From contig JAJIRX010000376.1 of assembly GCA_023853785.1 (NCBI GenBank), forward strand, positions 1 to 17,532: a stretch of DNA of 17,532 nucleotides. The letters run 5' to 3'. Below are positions 1 through 7,648 of this stretch, piece by piece. This DNA comes from Psilocybe azurescens (lineage: Eukaryota; Basidiomycota; Agaricomycetes; Agaricales; Agrocybaceae). The notes beneath the pieces were generated by a model. The model ran no database searches. It had not been told where the DNA came from and worked only from the letters and a program-made list of their open reading frames with translations. A program made the translations under genes and the position numbers. Position 1 is the stretch's first letter; each line of letters begins with the position of its first letter.

Positions 1-180
1 CATCGCCAGTCTTACGGGAAGTGGATGGTGGGTGCATGCAAACCTCCAGGGAGGTTCTTGGATAAAAACAATATTGTATGCTAATACAAAATGTTCGAGT
101 ATAGTTTCTACGCTTAGGCTGGACTTTGTGCAATTGAAACTCAAAATTCTAACCGGAAGGTCCTGGACGGTTTGACTCAT
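1..180 (-). pseudogene. LINE ORF2 N-terminus (AP endonuclease start), cut by window edge
   Basis: ORF2 starts at the ATG at 180-178, one base after the ORF1 stop. The first residues include RILSFNC and NIVFIQEPPW, the first two conserved blocks of the apurinic-type endonuclease that nicks target DNA for target-primed reverse transcription. The Glu of FIQEPPW is a metal-binding residue in this family. The rest lies outside the window. Relative to LINE-D there are small differences after RF (about position 35), so the frame may already be shifted at the edge. Confidence 0.72.
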
Positions 181-181
181 C

Positions 182-2105
182 CTAGTGACCAGTGGTTAGG
201 GATTGACGGTGCGCAATAAGATTTGCTCGTACCTGACGATATTTCTCAGTGGCCCAGAGTGGATCGAACCTGTGACTCCAGAACACGCAAAGCGTGCTCA
301 TGGGCACCATGGTTCTTTCACAGTTGGGGCAGCGAGGGTTATGAGGGCATGGCTCCCCAGAAGGCGTTGGAGCCTGTGGGGGTTTGCCCCAGATTCCCTT
401 TGCAACAAGATGCAACAGCGTGGTGCTCCTCCAGCTTGTGAGGACCAGAGCAGCACGGACATTTGACGGCAGCCGCATGACAGCGACCAACGGGGTGGCC
501 CCACCTCCAACACCGAGTGCAGAGGGGGACGCCGGAGCTCTTGAACAGGCCCATATCCAGGGGGCGACCCTGAACATGAACTGTTTGTCGATGAGCTGGC
601 GAGCGCGGGCACCGGATGCAGTGTCCCAGATGTCGAAGAAGGCAGTGGCGGTAGTGCTTGCCTTGGAGGTGCGAACCATGCGGGGTTGCCGCACAGTATG
701 TGAGATGGAGACCAAATGGGAGAGGCCTTGAGTGCCGAGGCAACCTCGTCCCGTTCGGTGAGATGGTCCAGGTCATAATGAGTACCTTGGAACCGAGAAC
801 GTCAACAATTCGTAGAAACGATTTGGACGTGGGCATGCCGACCGCAGGGGTGAGCGTGTAGTGGGCCTTGAAATGAGAAGTGATAGCTCCACGGAGGATA
901 TCCGTGTCACGCTCGCTGGGGACTTTGTCGGTGGGTACAGAGTACCCATTGTACGCAAGTTGAACACCAAGGACCTTTACGAAGGCCTTGACGAGAGAGG
1001 ACATCCGAAGACAAGTCCTTGAATAGAGAGGAGAGATTAGCGTCTTTCGCATGATCTCCCACATCGATGAGCAGCTGGCGCCTAGAGGGCCGTGTGCAGT
1101 AAAGTCCGGGATCTTCCTACCCTTGCGGGAGGGAGGTCTAGATGGAGAGCAGCCAGCTTCGCTGGCTGCTTGATAGGCGGCTGCGAGCAGTATCGCGTAT
1201 GAACGGGGAGCCGGGCACGCAGGGCGGGAGGAGGAAGGGGCACCGGAGGGCCTTTGATTAGGGACCACTGGCTTCTTGGCCGGTGGACGGGGTTGTGGAG
1301 GAGCAGGGTTGGAGGCAGGCTTGTCAGCCCTTTCTTTCCCTTTGTCCTGCTGGGCTCGGATGGGAGGCCTGGCCGGCGCGTTTCTCACGAGAGGAACGTG
1401 CGGGCTCAGCTGGTGTCATAACAATGTCGTCATCTCCAGCTCCACTGTGGTCAGACCAAGCGGGGGGAGGAGAGACGGAGAGGGTCTGGAGAGTTCCGAC
1501 CGACAGCCAAAGGCTGTCGTATAGTGTCGTCTTCTGCAGTGAATAGCTCCGCAACCGCACGGATTGGGAGGATATTTTCGGAAGTGGGAGTAGTACCCAG
1601 GTCCCCATTGAAGGTCTCGTGAGTGAAATCAACCACCGCTTGAGCCAGAGATGCCCCCATAGGGGATGAATGAAGATTGATGTGTGAGGAATTGACATAC
1701 CCCATGATCATTCTGAGTGCCCCAATAATCATTTGACTATCTTCTACCACTTGAATCTCCATAACTGAGTGCTAGGTAAGAGGGGGGTCGTCCATATCTT
1801 CGTCCTCAGACCCTCGCGAGGCGTGACGTCGGAGGGCTGGGCGGTGTTGTCCCTGGCAGTAACCGTGGGAGTATGATGACAAGAACTCTGCCTCGAAGAT
1901 GTGGCAGAGCGACTGGGTTGGGCGGTGCGTGCCCCGCGTGATGCAGAGACTGGGCCTTGACTATAGGTCTCTCGAACAGCGGGAGGCGCTTCGCTATTTG
2001 AGCTGGGGATGCAGTCGGCGAAGGTTGAGCTGCGGATGGTTTGACTCTGGAGGCCATCGTCTGAAATGGGGACGGTGGCCTTGTGGGTTGCTGTTTAGGC
2101 AGCAT
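182..2105 (-). pseudogene. LINE ORF1 (gag-like zinc-knuckle protein), frameshifted
   Basis: ORF1 of Tad1/I-like LINEs encodes an RNA-binding protein that packages the element RNA. The likely start is the ATG at 2105-2103 in the second 5' unit, and the stop is the TAG at 184-182. The reading hops between frames: N-terminal proline-rich part to about 1806, a helical-looking region at 1762-1451, then 1388-339, then 715-182. The central part contains SERDTDILRGAI and a KSFLRIVDV segment typical of the RRM-like domain of fungal ORF1 proteins. Zinc knuckle 1 is at 521-480 (CTRCWRWGHPVGRC, CX2CX4HX4C). A second Cys/His cluster, CPCCSGPHKLEEH, follows. The third knuckle is scrambled by a frameshift, although LINE-D keeps it. 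At least three frameshifts make this copy non-coding. Confidence 0.8.
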
Positions 2106-2483
2106 AGCTGTGGAGTCCCACGCTAGTACTGCCTGTGGTGGTAATGCTGGGGTGGTTACCCAAGTAGATCTTCGTTGAGAACGTTGTTGACAATGAGCAA
2201 GTTTTCTCATGGTGGCTATGTGGCAGTACCGGAACAAGAAAGGATGGCAGTTGAGAAGGTGGAACTGTGGAGGGTTTGGCTCTGGAGGCCACCGTCTGAA
2301 AGGAGAGCGGTGGCCTTGTGGGTTGCTGTTTAGGTGGCATAGCTCGGTTGAACCAAGCTAGTACTACCGGTGGTGGTAATGCTGGGGGTGGTTACCCAAG
2401 TAAAGCTTTGTGTAGAACGTTTGCGACGATGAGCAGAAATTTCTCACGGTGGATACGTGGCAGTATCGGAACAAGAAAGGATG
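2011..2483 (-). repeat. Two tandem 5' units (about 237 bp each) of LINE-A
   Basis: Unit 1 covers 2483-2247 and unit 2 covers 2246-2011. Both open with CATCCTTTCTTGTTCCG and carry the same internal blocks in the same order. Each unit holds the 5' UTR plus an ATG followed by the first ORF1 codons (PKQQPTRPP). LINE-D has only one such unit, so the number varies between copies. The unit boundary falls at a CATCC that also occurs inside ORF1 (ACTGCATCC), which could be the microhomology that made the duplication. The units have diverged by scattered substitutions, so the duplication is not recent. Confidence 0.85.
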
Positions 2484-2634
2484 TGTCTGCTTCAACTCGC
2501 TTGAATCCCATTTGGGTGAGTGCAGCATGTAATTTGATGTTCCATTGACGAGCTGACTGCTTGAGACCATACAATGATTTTCGGAGCCTGCAGACCTTGT
2601 TTGAGCGCCCTCATGGAATCCATCAGGCTGCTTC
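2484..2634 (-). pseudogene. copia-1: Ty1/copia reverse transcriptase fragment
   Basis: On the minus strand this matches copia-4 at about 12670-12820. It encodes QPDGFHEG, then in another frame GLKQSARQWN and HAALTQMGFKRVEAD, which are conserved RT blocks of copia elements. It carries the same one-base frameshift after FHEG as copia-4. Its right edge meets the AT-rich tail of LINE-B and its left edge is the 5' end of LINE-A, so it is a 150-base sliver between two LINE insertions. Confidence 0.85.
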
Positions 2635-2639
2635 ATATA

Positions 2640-2672
<33 letters not shown>
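2635..2672. repeat. AT dinucleotide run plus oligo(T): LINE-B tail
   Basis: The plus strand shows an AT alternation at 2635-2655 followed by 17 T at 2656-2672. In element sense this is poly(A) followed by a TA microsatellite and then the copia target TATATGAAGCA. The microsatellite probably grew from the tail and the TATA in the target. Confidence 0.9.
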
Positions 2673-3232
2673 AAAATCATCAATTTGTATACCGGTGCAC
2701 GAAAGCAGTCCGGTCGCTAAGTACAAATGCCCAACCAGGTAACTACTAAGAAACTGTTCGCTGAAACTACTAAGAGTCCGTTGGAAACACTGAAGCCTAC
2801 GATAAATGACTGTGCTGAACACATAACAGGGTAATAATGTGGGGATGTAATGCCAACCTCGATGCAGAGTCTTATCTACAAAGAACAACCTCGTGGGATA
2901 TAGGATAGGAGTGACCCTAGCCTTAGGAAGCCTGGGGTGAAGCGGATGCAGCACCAGCAGGAGATAACTAACAAGGGCAAGGCGCCCAAGTCCAGCAGCC
3001 GAGACTAGCGGTACCAGCTCTCCCTAGTTCCCGTATACTCAATGCCATTCGTAACACGGCCTAGGTCCTGAGTGGGGTAGGTGAGTCGAACACCGATGCC
3101 AGTGGCGAGCCAAGCCCGCCCGAAACAGCCCTTCCCAGGGATTCTCAAACAACCACGAGCCAGGGCGGATAATTGGCCCATGCCAATCACGACCGCCGAA
3201 CGAAGACTCCCCACAATGCCCAACATCAGTTG
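2673..3232 (-). other. LINE-B 3' untranslated region
   Basis: About 560 bases lie between the ORF2 end and the poly(A) tail. The block is shared with LINE-C, LINE-E and LINE-F, so it is a defined 3' UTR rather than host DNA. It ends GATGAT followed by T/A and poly(A). The open frames across it have no family motif and are not conserved between copies. Known LINE RTs often recognise such 3' sequence for priming. That role here is inferred. Confidence 0.75.
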
Positions 3233-5128
3233 TCAACCGATGCCCGCAGTGGGAGCCGAGCGGAAGGCAAACGCTTTCGGGTTCATCTCCAAAAATGAGT
3301 GAAGGTAGCACAACGTAGTTGGCTGCCTAAGCTTCGCAAGTTCTGGGAGGACGATAAGTCCTTTTGCAGGTGAGGATGTGTGTGCGGGTCTCCCAAGGGC
3401 ACCCACACAGGCACGATGTATGACCATCGTTGAGATTGAATCGGGAATAATAAGACCCGATGGGCGCATGATTCAGAATACACCTACACATGCGTGCGTA
3501 GAGCTGCGGAGAGCTCATGTTCACGAAGTGAACCCAAGGGTTTTCTTTGCCCCCAGGCTGTGCAACGGCCCTGTCAACCATTTTGAGTTGGAGAAAGTTC
3601 CTTCTTTCATATTTGGGGTCCTGGAATAAGACATTCCAGGAAGCGCCCGCGAGAGGGCAGCCTGCATGCGCAGGCTGTCGAATGATGTAGCTGGACGTGG
3701 GCCCAGTGCGACTTTGAGTTCGGTTGCGTACTCATGTGCTTTGTAATGCAAATCCCACTGCAATCGCTGAGGGGACGTACACAAAGGTAATTGACTGGCC
3801 ATCCTTGCGGGTGAACCAAGTCTGAAGAGCCTCACAGACAGCCACAGAGTGGCCCTGTCCGAGTGGATAGAAGGATCAACAGCTCGACGGGCGGAAGCCA
3901 TCGAGTCTGTGAAGATGAAGATGTCCATGCAGTCGTCACGCGAAGTCACATTGACGATTGCAGAACAGATGGCATAAAGCTCCGCATCAGGGGCGGTGAC
4001 TTTGCCTGCGACATGTCTAGCGCGCCAGCGCTCGACTCCGCTGCTGAACAGGATGAAGGCCGCAATGGCTTGATACCGTCCTGAGAGGGGCAGACTTGCG
4101 TCTGTCCCTGCATAGTATGTCCCGATATTCTCCAAAGATCTTGTCCCGGAGCTTGTTAAGGTGTTTGGTGCGCTGCTTCAACTCCTTGTCGGCATCGCTG
4201 CGAGAAATCTTGCAGTCATCGAAGTGGACTTGGTCCGCAAAGTGGTCCATGAGTCGAACACCCGGCCTGGAGAGCTGGTTCATTGGGAGTAGGGTCTCCG
4301 TCAGGGTAAGGACATTAGTGTCAGACTCAAAAAGGGTCCCACTAGTGCGGAAGATTTCCGGTTCAGACGTTGTCTGAATCGAGAGGGAAGGTGTGGCAGC
4401 GATAGTGCTGCAGTTGAAGCGAGAGAGGAAGGCTCTCACAGGATGTGTCGGGGTCAGGGTGGCAAACTGATAGTCGGCTCGCTCAGATAGACGGCGAAGA
4501 AGGAGATTGATGGGGGGAGGCCCGCAAGGGCCTCCACACCACTCAGTCGGAGAAGTGCAAAGGCACCGGTAATCCACAATGCAGCGGGCAGCTGCATTGT
4601 AGAGAAAGATGATGGAGGCACCTTTGCAGCGAGCAGCTGCAAAGTACCAAAAACGAAAGCCATACGTAACTATGGGTAGTATGCAGGCAGCGATAGAGGA
4701 CACGCTTCTGGACAGGGCGCAGTCCTCGAGTGGAGCTACCAAGCATCTTCATCGCCTTAACGGTGGACAAAGCCTTGGTGGAGTAGTACCGGACATGCTC
4801 AGTAAAGGTGAGCTTGCGATCAAAGTAGAAACCCAAGTATCGCCAGTACAGCTTAGGTTTGAGAGGGGTTGCACCGGTATACGGCGCATAACCCAGATCG
4901 ACAGGGGATTGTCTTTAGAGTGCGACTGGTTGAAGTGGAATACTTCAGACTTGTTGTGCTCCAGTGCAGTCCAAATTTCTTGAACAGCTCGAAGATGACA
5001 CCATAAGCCTGTTTAAGGGCTTCACAGTTGTCGAGGAGGGACTTTGATTGCACTACAAGAGTGCCATCATCGATGTATGAGAGCAGGAAGCACCCACAAG
5101 TGAGTGGATCCAGCTCGAATAGCCTCAT
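3233..5128 (-). pseudogene. LINE ORF2 C-terminal half (RT, RNase H, Cys/His finger), frameshifted
   Basis: In element sense the order is as follows. RT palm with the catalytic block SYIDDGTLV (YIDD codons at 5077-5066). Thumb with GFYFDRKLTFTEHV and KAMKMLGSSTRGLRP around 4836-4690. A linker with PPINLLLRRLSERADY. RNase H with AGTDASLP, APDAELYAI and FIFTDSMASA (the Asp-Glu-Asp catalytic set, about 4135-3860). Last is a CLCGCPWETRTHILTC finger near 3430-3380, the C-terminal CCHC-like motif usual in fungal LINEs. A tail FLEMNPKAFAF ends near 3233. At least five frame changes separate these blocks, so no functional polyprotein can be made. ORF2 is normally the enzyme of retrotransposition. Confidence 0.85.
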
Positions 5129-5475
5129 GATGGAGCAAAGCTGCACTTGCTGAATACAACACCTTGCTTCAAAACTGCACATGGGACATTGTGGACCTCC
5201 CACAGGGTGAAAAGGCTATTGGCTCTAGCTGGGTGTTTCGCATTAAACGCAATTCAGACAGCTCCATTGAATGCTACAAGGCCCGAATCGTCGCCCAAGG
5301 CTGCTCTCAACGTCCCGGACGTGACTATCATGAAGTGCATGCGCCTACACCTCGCCCTGCAACGATATCGCGCCACATTCGCCATAGCTGCTGCTGAAGA
5401 CCTAGAACTGCACTCTGTTGATATCTCAGCTGCTTTCACCAATGGAGACTTAGATGAGTACATCTATATGAAGCA
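5129..5475 (+). pseudogene. copia-2: Ty1/copia RT N-terminal fragment
   Basis: This matches copia-4 at 12329-12675 almost column for column. It encodes LAEYNTLLQN, TWDIVDLPQGEKAIGSSWVF, RIKRNSDSSIE, YKARIVAQG, then in a shifted frame VDISAAFTNGDLDEYIYMK. These are the first conserved blocks of copia RT, ahead of the GLKQSARQW block found in copia-1. One extra base near 5362 relative to copia-4 breaks the frame. It ends at YIYMK, where LINE-C begins. It lies on the plus strand although copia-1 and copia-3 on either side are on the minus strand. Confidence 0.87.
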
Positions 5476-6127
5476 CTTCACTCATTTTTGGAGATGAACC
5501 CGAAAGCGTTTGCCTTCCGCTCGGCTCCCACTCGCGGGCGTCAGTTGACAACTGACGTTGGGCATTGTGGGGAGTCTTTGTTCAGCGGTCGTGATTGGCA
5601 TGGGCCAATTATCCGCCTAGCTCGTGGTTGTTTGAGAATCCCTGGGGAAGGGCTGTTTCGGCGGGGCTTGGCTCGCCACTGGCATCAGTGTTTGACTCAC
5701 CTACCCCACTCAGGACCTAGGCCGTGTTACGAATGGCGTTGAGTATGCGGGAACTAGGGAGAGCTGGTACCGCTAGTCTCGGCTGCTGGACTTGGGTGCC
5801 CCCGCCCTTGTTAGTTATCTCCTGCTGGTGCTGCATTCGCTTCACCCCAGGCTTCCTAAGGCTAGGGTCACTCCTATCCTATATCCCACGAGGTTGTTCT
5901 TTGTAGATAAGACTCTGCATCAAGGTTGGCATTACATCCCCACATTATTACCCTGTTATGTGTTCAGCACGGTCATTTATCGTAGGCTTCAGTGTTTCCA
6001 ACGGACTCTTAGTAGTTTCAGCGAACAGTTTCTTAGTAGTTACCTGGTCGGGCATTTGTACTTAGCGACCGGACTGCTTTCACGCACCGGTATACAAATT
6101 GATGATTAAAAAAAAAAAAAAAAAAAA
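5476..6127 (+). mobile_element. LINE-C: 3'-end-only LINE fragment with poly(A)
   Basis: The copy starts at CTTCACTC, shortly before the ORF2 tail (NPKAFAFRSAP at about 5497-5530), and contains the whole 3' UTR and 20 A at 6108-6127. It is the inverted counterpart of 2656-3310 in LINE-B. The two share variants absent from LINE-E and LINE-F, for example GATAGGAG in the shared ATATAGGATAGGAG block and no extra AGAAG near the TATCTACAAAG block. The left flank TATATGAAGCA (5465-5475) is the copia target. The right flank is copia-3 protease sequence starting GATTGTTG. No coding capacity remains. Confidence 0.87.
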
Positions 6128-7257
6128 GATTGTTGCGCAGCAGGAGACATGCAAAACTCGTGTAAGCTCTACAGAACACGATTCCTGACCCTCTATCACC
6201 AGATTGATCATCACACTCCCAAAACCAGCTGAATAGACAATGGTGTTGTCTGCTAACTTCACTGGGACAATGTAGGGCGTATAATTGCGTATACATGCGC
6301 GATGCGGTGTCATATGACTAGTGGCACCTGTGTCTGCGAGCCAATCGAAGTTAGCATCGCTTTGGGAGGTGTTTGAAGCGGATGTAGACAGTGCACTTGC
6401 ATTTCATGCAAATTCTGGCTTGGGATCCTTCTTAGTGGTCTCCTGCGCTTTCCTGGCCTTTTGACCTCTGTTCTTGTACCTAGTGCGGACGCTTTCCTTC
6501 GCTTTATCTTGAGAGTCGAGATATCGGCTGCATTCAGCTTGCATGTGGTTGTTCATGCCGCAAAACGTGCAGAGAAGCGTAGAGGTGCAGGAGTGCGAGA
6601 TGACGGTGCTGCAAGCGCAGAGGCGACGCTGGGAGCAGCAGAAGCGCGATGGCGATGTTGGGACTCTTCTGTGACAAAGGCCTGTTGAATAGTAGCCTTC
6701 TCCAACTTGTCCATGAGCAATAGAGACGAAGCAAAGCCACTGAACTCGTCAGGAAGCACCCTAATGAGTGTCATGCTTGCCAGCTCATCATCTAGATTGG
6801 TGAGAGTGAAGTCCTTAGGCCGAAGATCTTGAATTCTGTGAATGGCAGTGTCCACTTTGTTCATCAGGGACTGCAGAGATTTGTCTTCTTGCTTCCTAAT
6901 AGAGAATAGGTCGTCATAGGCATTGAAGCGTGCACCAGGACGCTTCTGGAGGTGTACCGAAGCAAGGGCAGCCCACATAGCGACTGGATCGTCTGAAATA
7001 GAGGCAAAATGGATCTTCTGATTCTCTTCAACAGCCAGATAGATGTAGCCAGCTGCCTTGTCCGATTTGGTGTTCCAAGCGTCGAGTGCGGCCTCCTCAG
7101 TGTCCTTGGGTGGTGAGGACTGCCTAGGGGCCTTGGATTGACCGGAAACGATGCGCCAAACGTCCTGGGCACAAAGCCAAGCTTGCATTTCACCACACCA
7201 AGATGGGTAGTTGGAAGCATTCAGTTTCGCAAAATTGGGCAGGGATGAAGAAGACAT
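6128..7257 (-). pseudogene. copia gag-protease, frameshifted and truncated
   Basis: The gag frame from the ATG at 7257 runs 234 residues to 6553. It opens MSSSSLPNFAKLNASNYPSW, the usual start of copia gag, followed by a UBN2-type capsid region (KTxxAAW-like segment replaced here by NTKSDKAAGYIYLAV). A frameshift then moves the reading to a zinc knuckle, CTFCGMNNHMQAEC (CX2CX4HX4C), around 6575-6535. Further on, after an in-frame TGA near 6410, the aspartic protease begins: WLADTGATSHMT, with the catalytic DTGA at 6334-6320. It continues through LADNTIVYSAGFG to LTRVLHV, where another frame change precedes LLRNNL and the LINE-C junction. Gag forms the virus-like particle and the protease matures the polyprotein. 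The frameshifts leave neither product complete. Confidence 0.87.
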
Positions 7258-7440
7258 GATTATGCAAGATGGGAGTGAAGTGACGTGGTGGTAGTGAGGA
7301 GACGTGCGGGAACGTGTGCGAACGTTGTGACGTGATGAGGTGGCGGTACGAGCACGGGCACGGCCAGTGCGAGCGAAAACACGAAGAGTGTGGAAATGAA
7401 AAGTTGAGACTTTTCGATGAAATTGAGTTTAAAGCGCAAT

Positions 7441-7455
7441 GCGGGGCCCATAACC
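7441..7455 (-). promoter_or_regulatory. copia primer-binding site (initiator tRNA-Met anticodon arm)
   Basis: Immediately after the LTR end TTTAACA the minus strand reads GGTTATGGGCCCCGC. Its complement contains GGGCCCATAACC, the anticodon-stem and loop sequence (CAT anticodon) of many eukaryotic initiator tRNA-Met molecules. Ordinary LTR elements pair with a tRNA 3' end, whereas Drosophila copia uses the 5' half of a cleaved initiator tRNA. The match suggests the same half-tRNA priming here. The sequence match is direct, but the tRNA of this host was not available to compare. Confidence 0.75.
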
Positions 7456-7504
7456 TGTTAAAGGTGGCGAGTTCGGAAACGTGCGAGACAGCTGTGGTCC
7501 GAGT
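7456..7504 (-). repeat. copia-3 5' LTR remnant (3' 49 bp)
   Basis: The 49 bases match the end of the copia-4 and copia-5 LTRs, terminating in CCACCTTTAACA in element sense. The remainder is cut off by the 5' end of LINE-D at 7505. Confidence 0.88.
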
Positions 7505-7648
7505 CATCCTTTCTTGTTCCGGTACTGCCACGTATCCACCGTGAGAAATTTCTGCTCATCGTCGCAAATGTTCTACACAAAGTTTTACTTGGGTAACCAC
7601 CCCCAGCATTACCACCATTGGCAGCATTAGCTTTGAGTGTCCAAAGCT
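7505..7648 (+). promoter_or_regulatory. LINE 5' UTR, single unit (putative internal promoter)
   Basis: The 144 bases before the ORF1 ATG correspond to the 5' part of the two repeated units in LINE-A. Full-length LINEs normally carry their own promoter here. I see no clear TATA box, and the promoter role is inferred from position only. Confidence 0.5.

Larger units (their letters stand above)
1..2483 (-). mobile_element. LINE-A: 5' part of a Tad1/I-like non-LTR retrotransposon
   Basis: On the minus strand this copy has the 5' end at 2483, two tandem 5' units, a broken ORF1 and the first 180 bases of ORF2, then leaves the window. The 5' boundary is well supported. The sequence CATCCTTTCTTGTTCCG begins the element here and also in LINE-D at 7505, and the flanks differ: copia RT here, copia LTR there. 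LINEs usually lose 5' sequence on insertion, so two copies sharing one start suggests the true 5' terminus. The host site is copia-1 RT sequence, just after GAAGCAGACA in copia sense. The far end and any target-site duplication are outside the window. Confidence 0.88.
2635..5128 (-). mobile_element. LINE-B: 5'-truncated LINE, RT to poly(A)
   Basis: The copy reads on the minus strand from the middle of the RT at 5128 to an oligo(A) tail (T run at 2656-2672) and an AT repeat at 2635-2655. It lacks everything 5' of the RT active-site region, a common outcome of target-primed reverse transcription. Its 3' flank is copia-1. The bases 2629-2639 (TATATGAAGCA in element sense) match the 5' flank of LINE-C at 5465-5475, so the tail of this copy and the head of LINE-C look like the two ends of one insertion. 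The 5' edge at 5128/5129 joins copia-2 head to head. Confidence 0.85.
6128..7504 (-). mobile_element. copia-3: Ty1/copia LTR edge, leader, gag and protease
   Basis: In minus-strand order: the last 49 bases of the 5' LTR (7504-7456, ending TTTAACA), a primer-binding site, a leader of about 180 bases (7440-7258), gag from the ATG at 7257, a zinc knuckle, and the protease, cut at 6128 by LINE-C. LINE-D starts within the LTR at 7505. Integrase is absent. The LTR remnant differs from the copia-4 and copia-5 LTRs by substitutions, so this copy is older. Confidence 0.87.

Noticed and set aside
2011..2483. Tandem repeats as a CRISPR array or satellite
   Set aside because: There are only two units of 237 bases without spacers, and they coincide with the LINE 5' end.
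2635..2672. AT/T run as a promoter or replication element
   Set aside because: It sits exactly at the LINE 3' end and is explained by the poly(A) tail and microsatellite growth.
1..5128. LINE-A and LINE-B as one contiguous element
   Set aside because: On the minus strand the 3' part (LINE-B) comes before the 5' end (LINE-A), with copia RT between, so they are separate copies.
5724..5906. Open frames across the LINE 3' UTR as small host genes
   Set aside because: They fall in a block repeated four times in the window, are not conserved in frame between copies, and show no domain.
7441..7455. tRNA-Met-like sequence as a tRNA gene
   Set aside because: Only the anticodon-arm complement is present, with no acceptor stem or T-arm, and it lies at the primer-binding site position.
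7260..7544. Open frames next to copia gag as separate genes
   Set aside because: They overlap the copia leader, primer-binding site and LTR. Those features explain the sequence.
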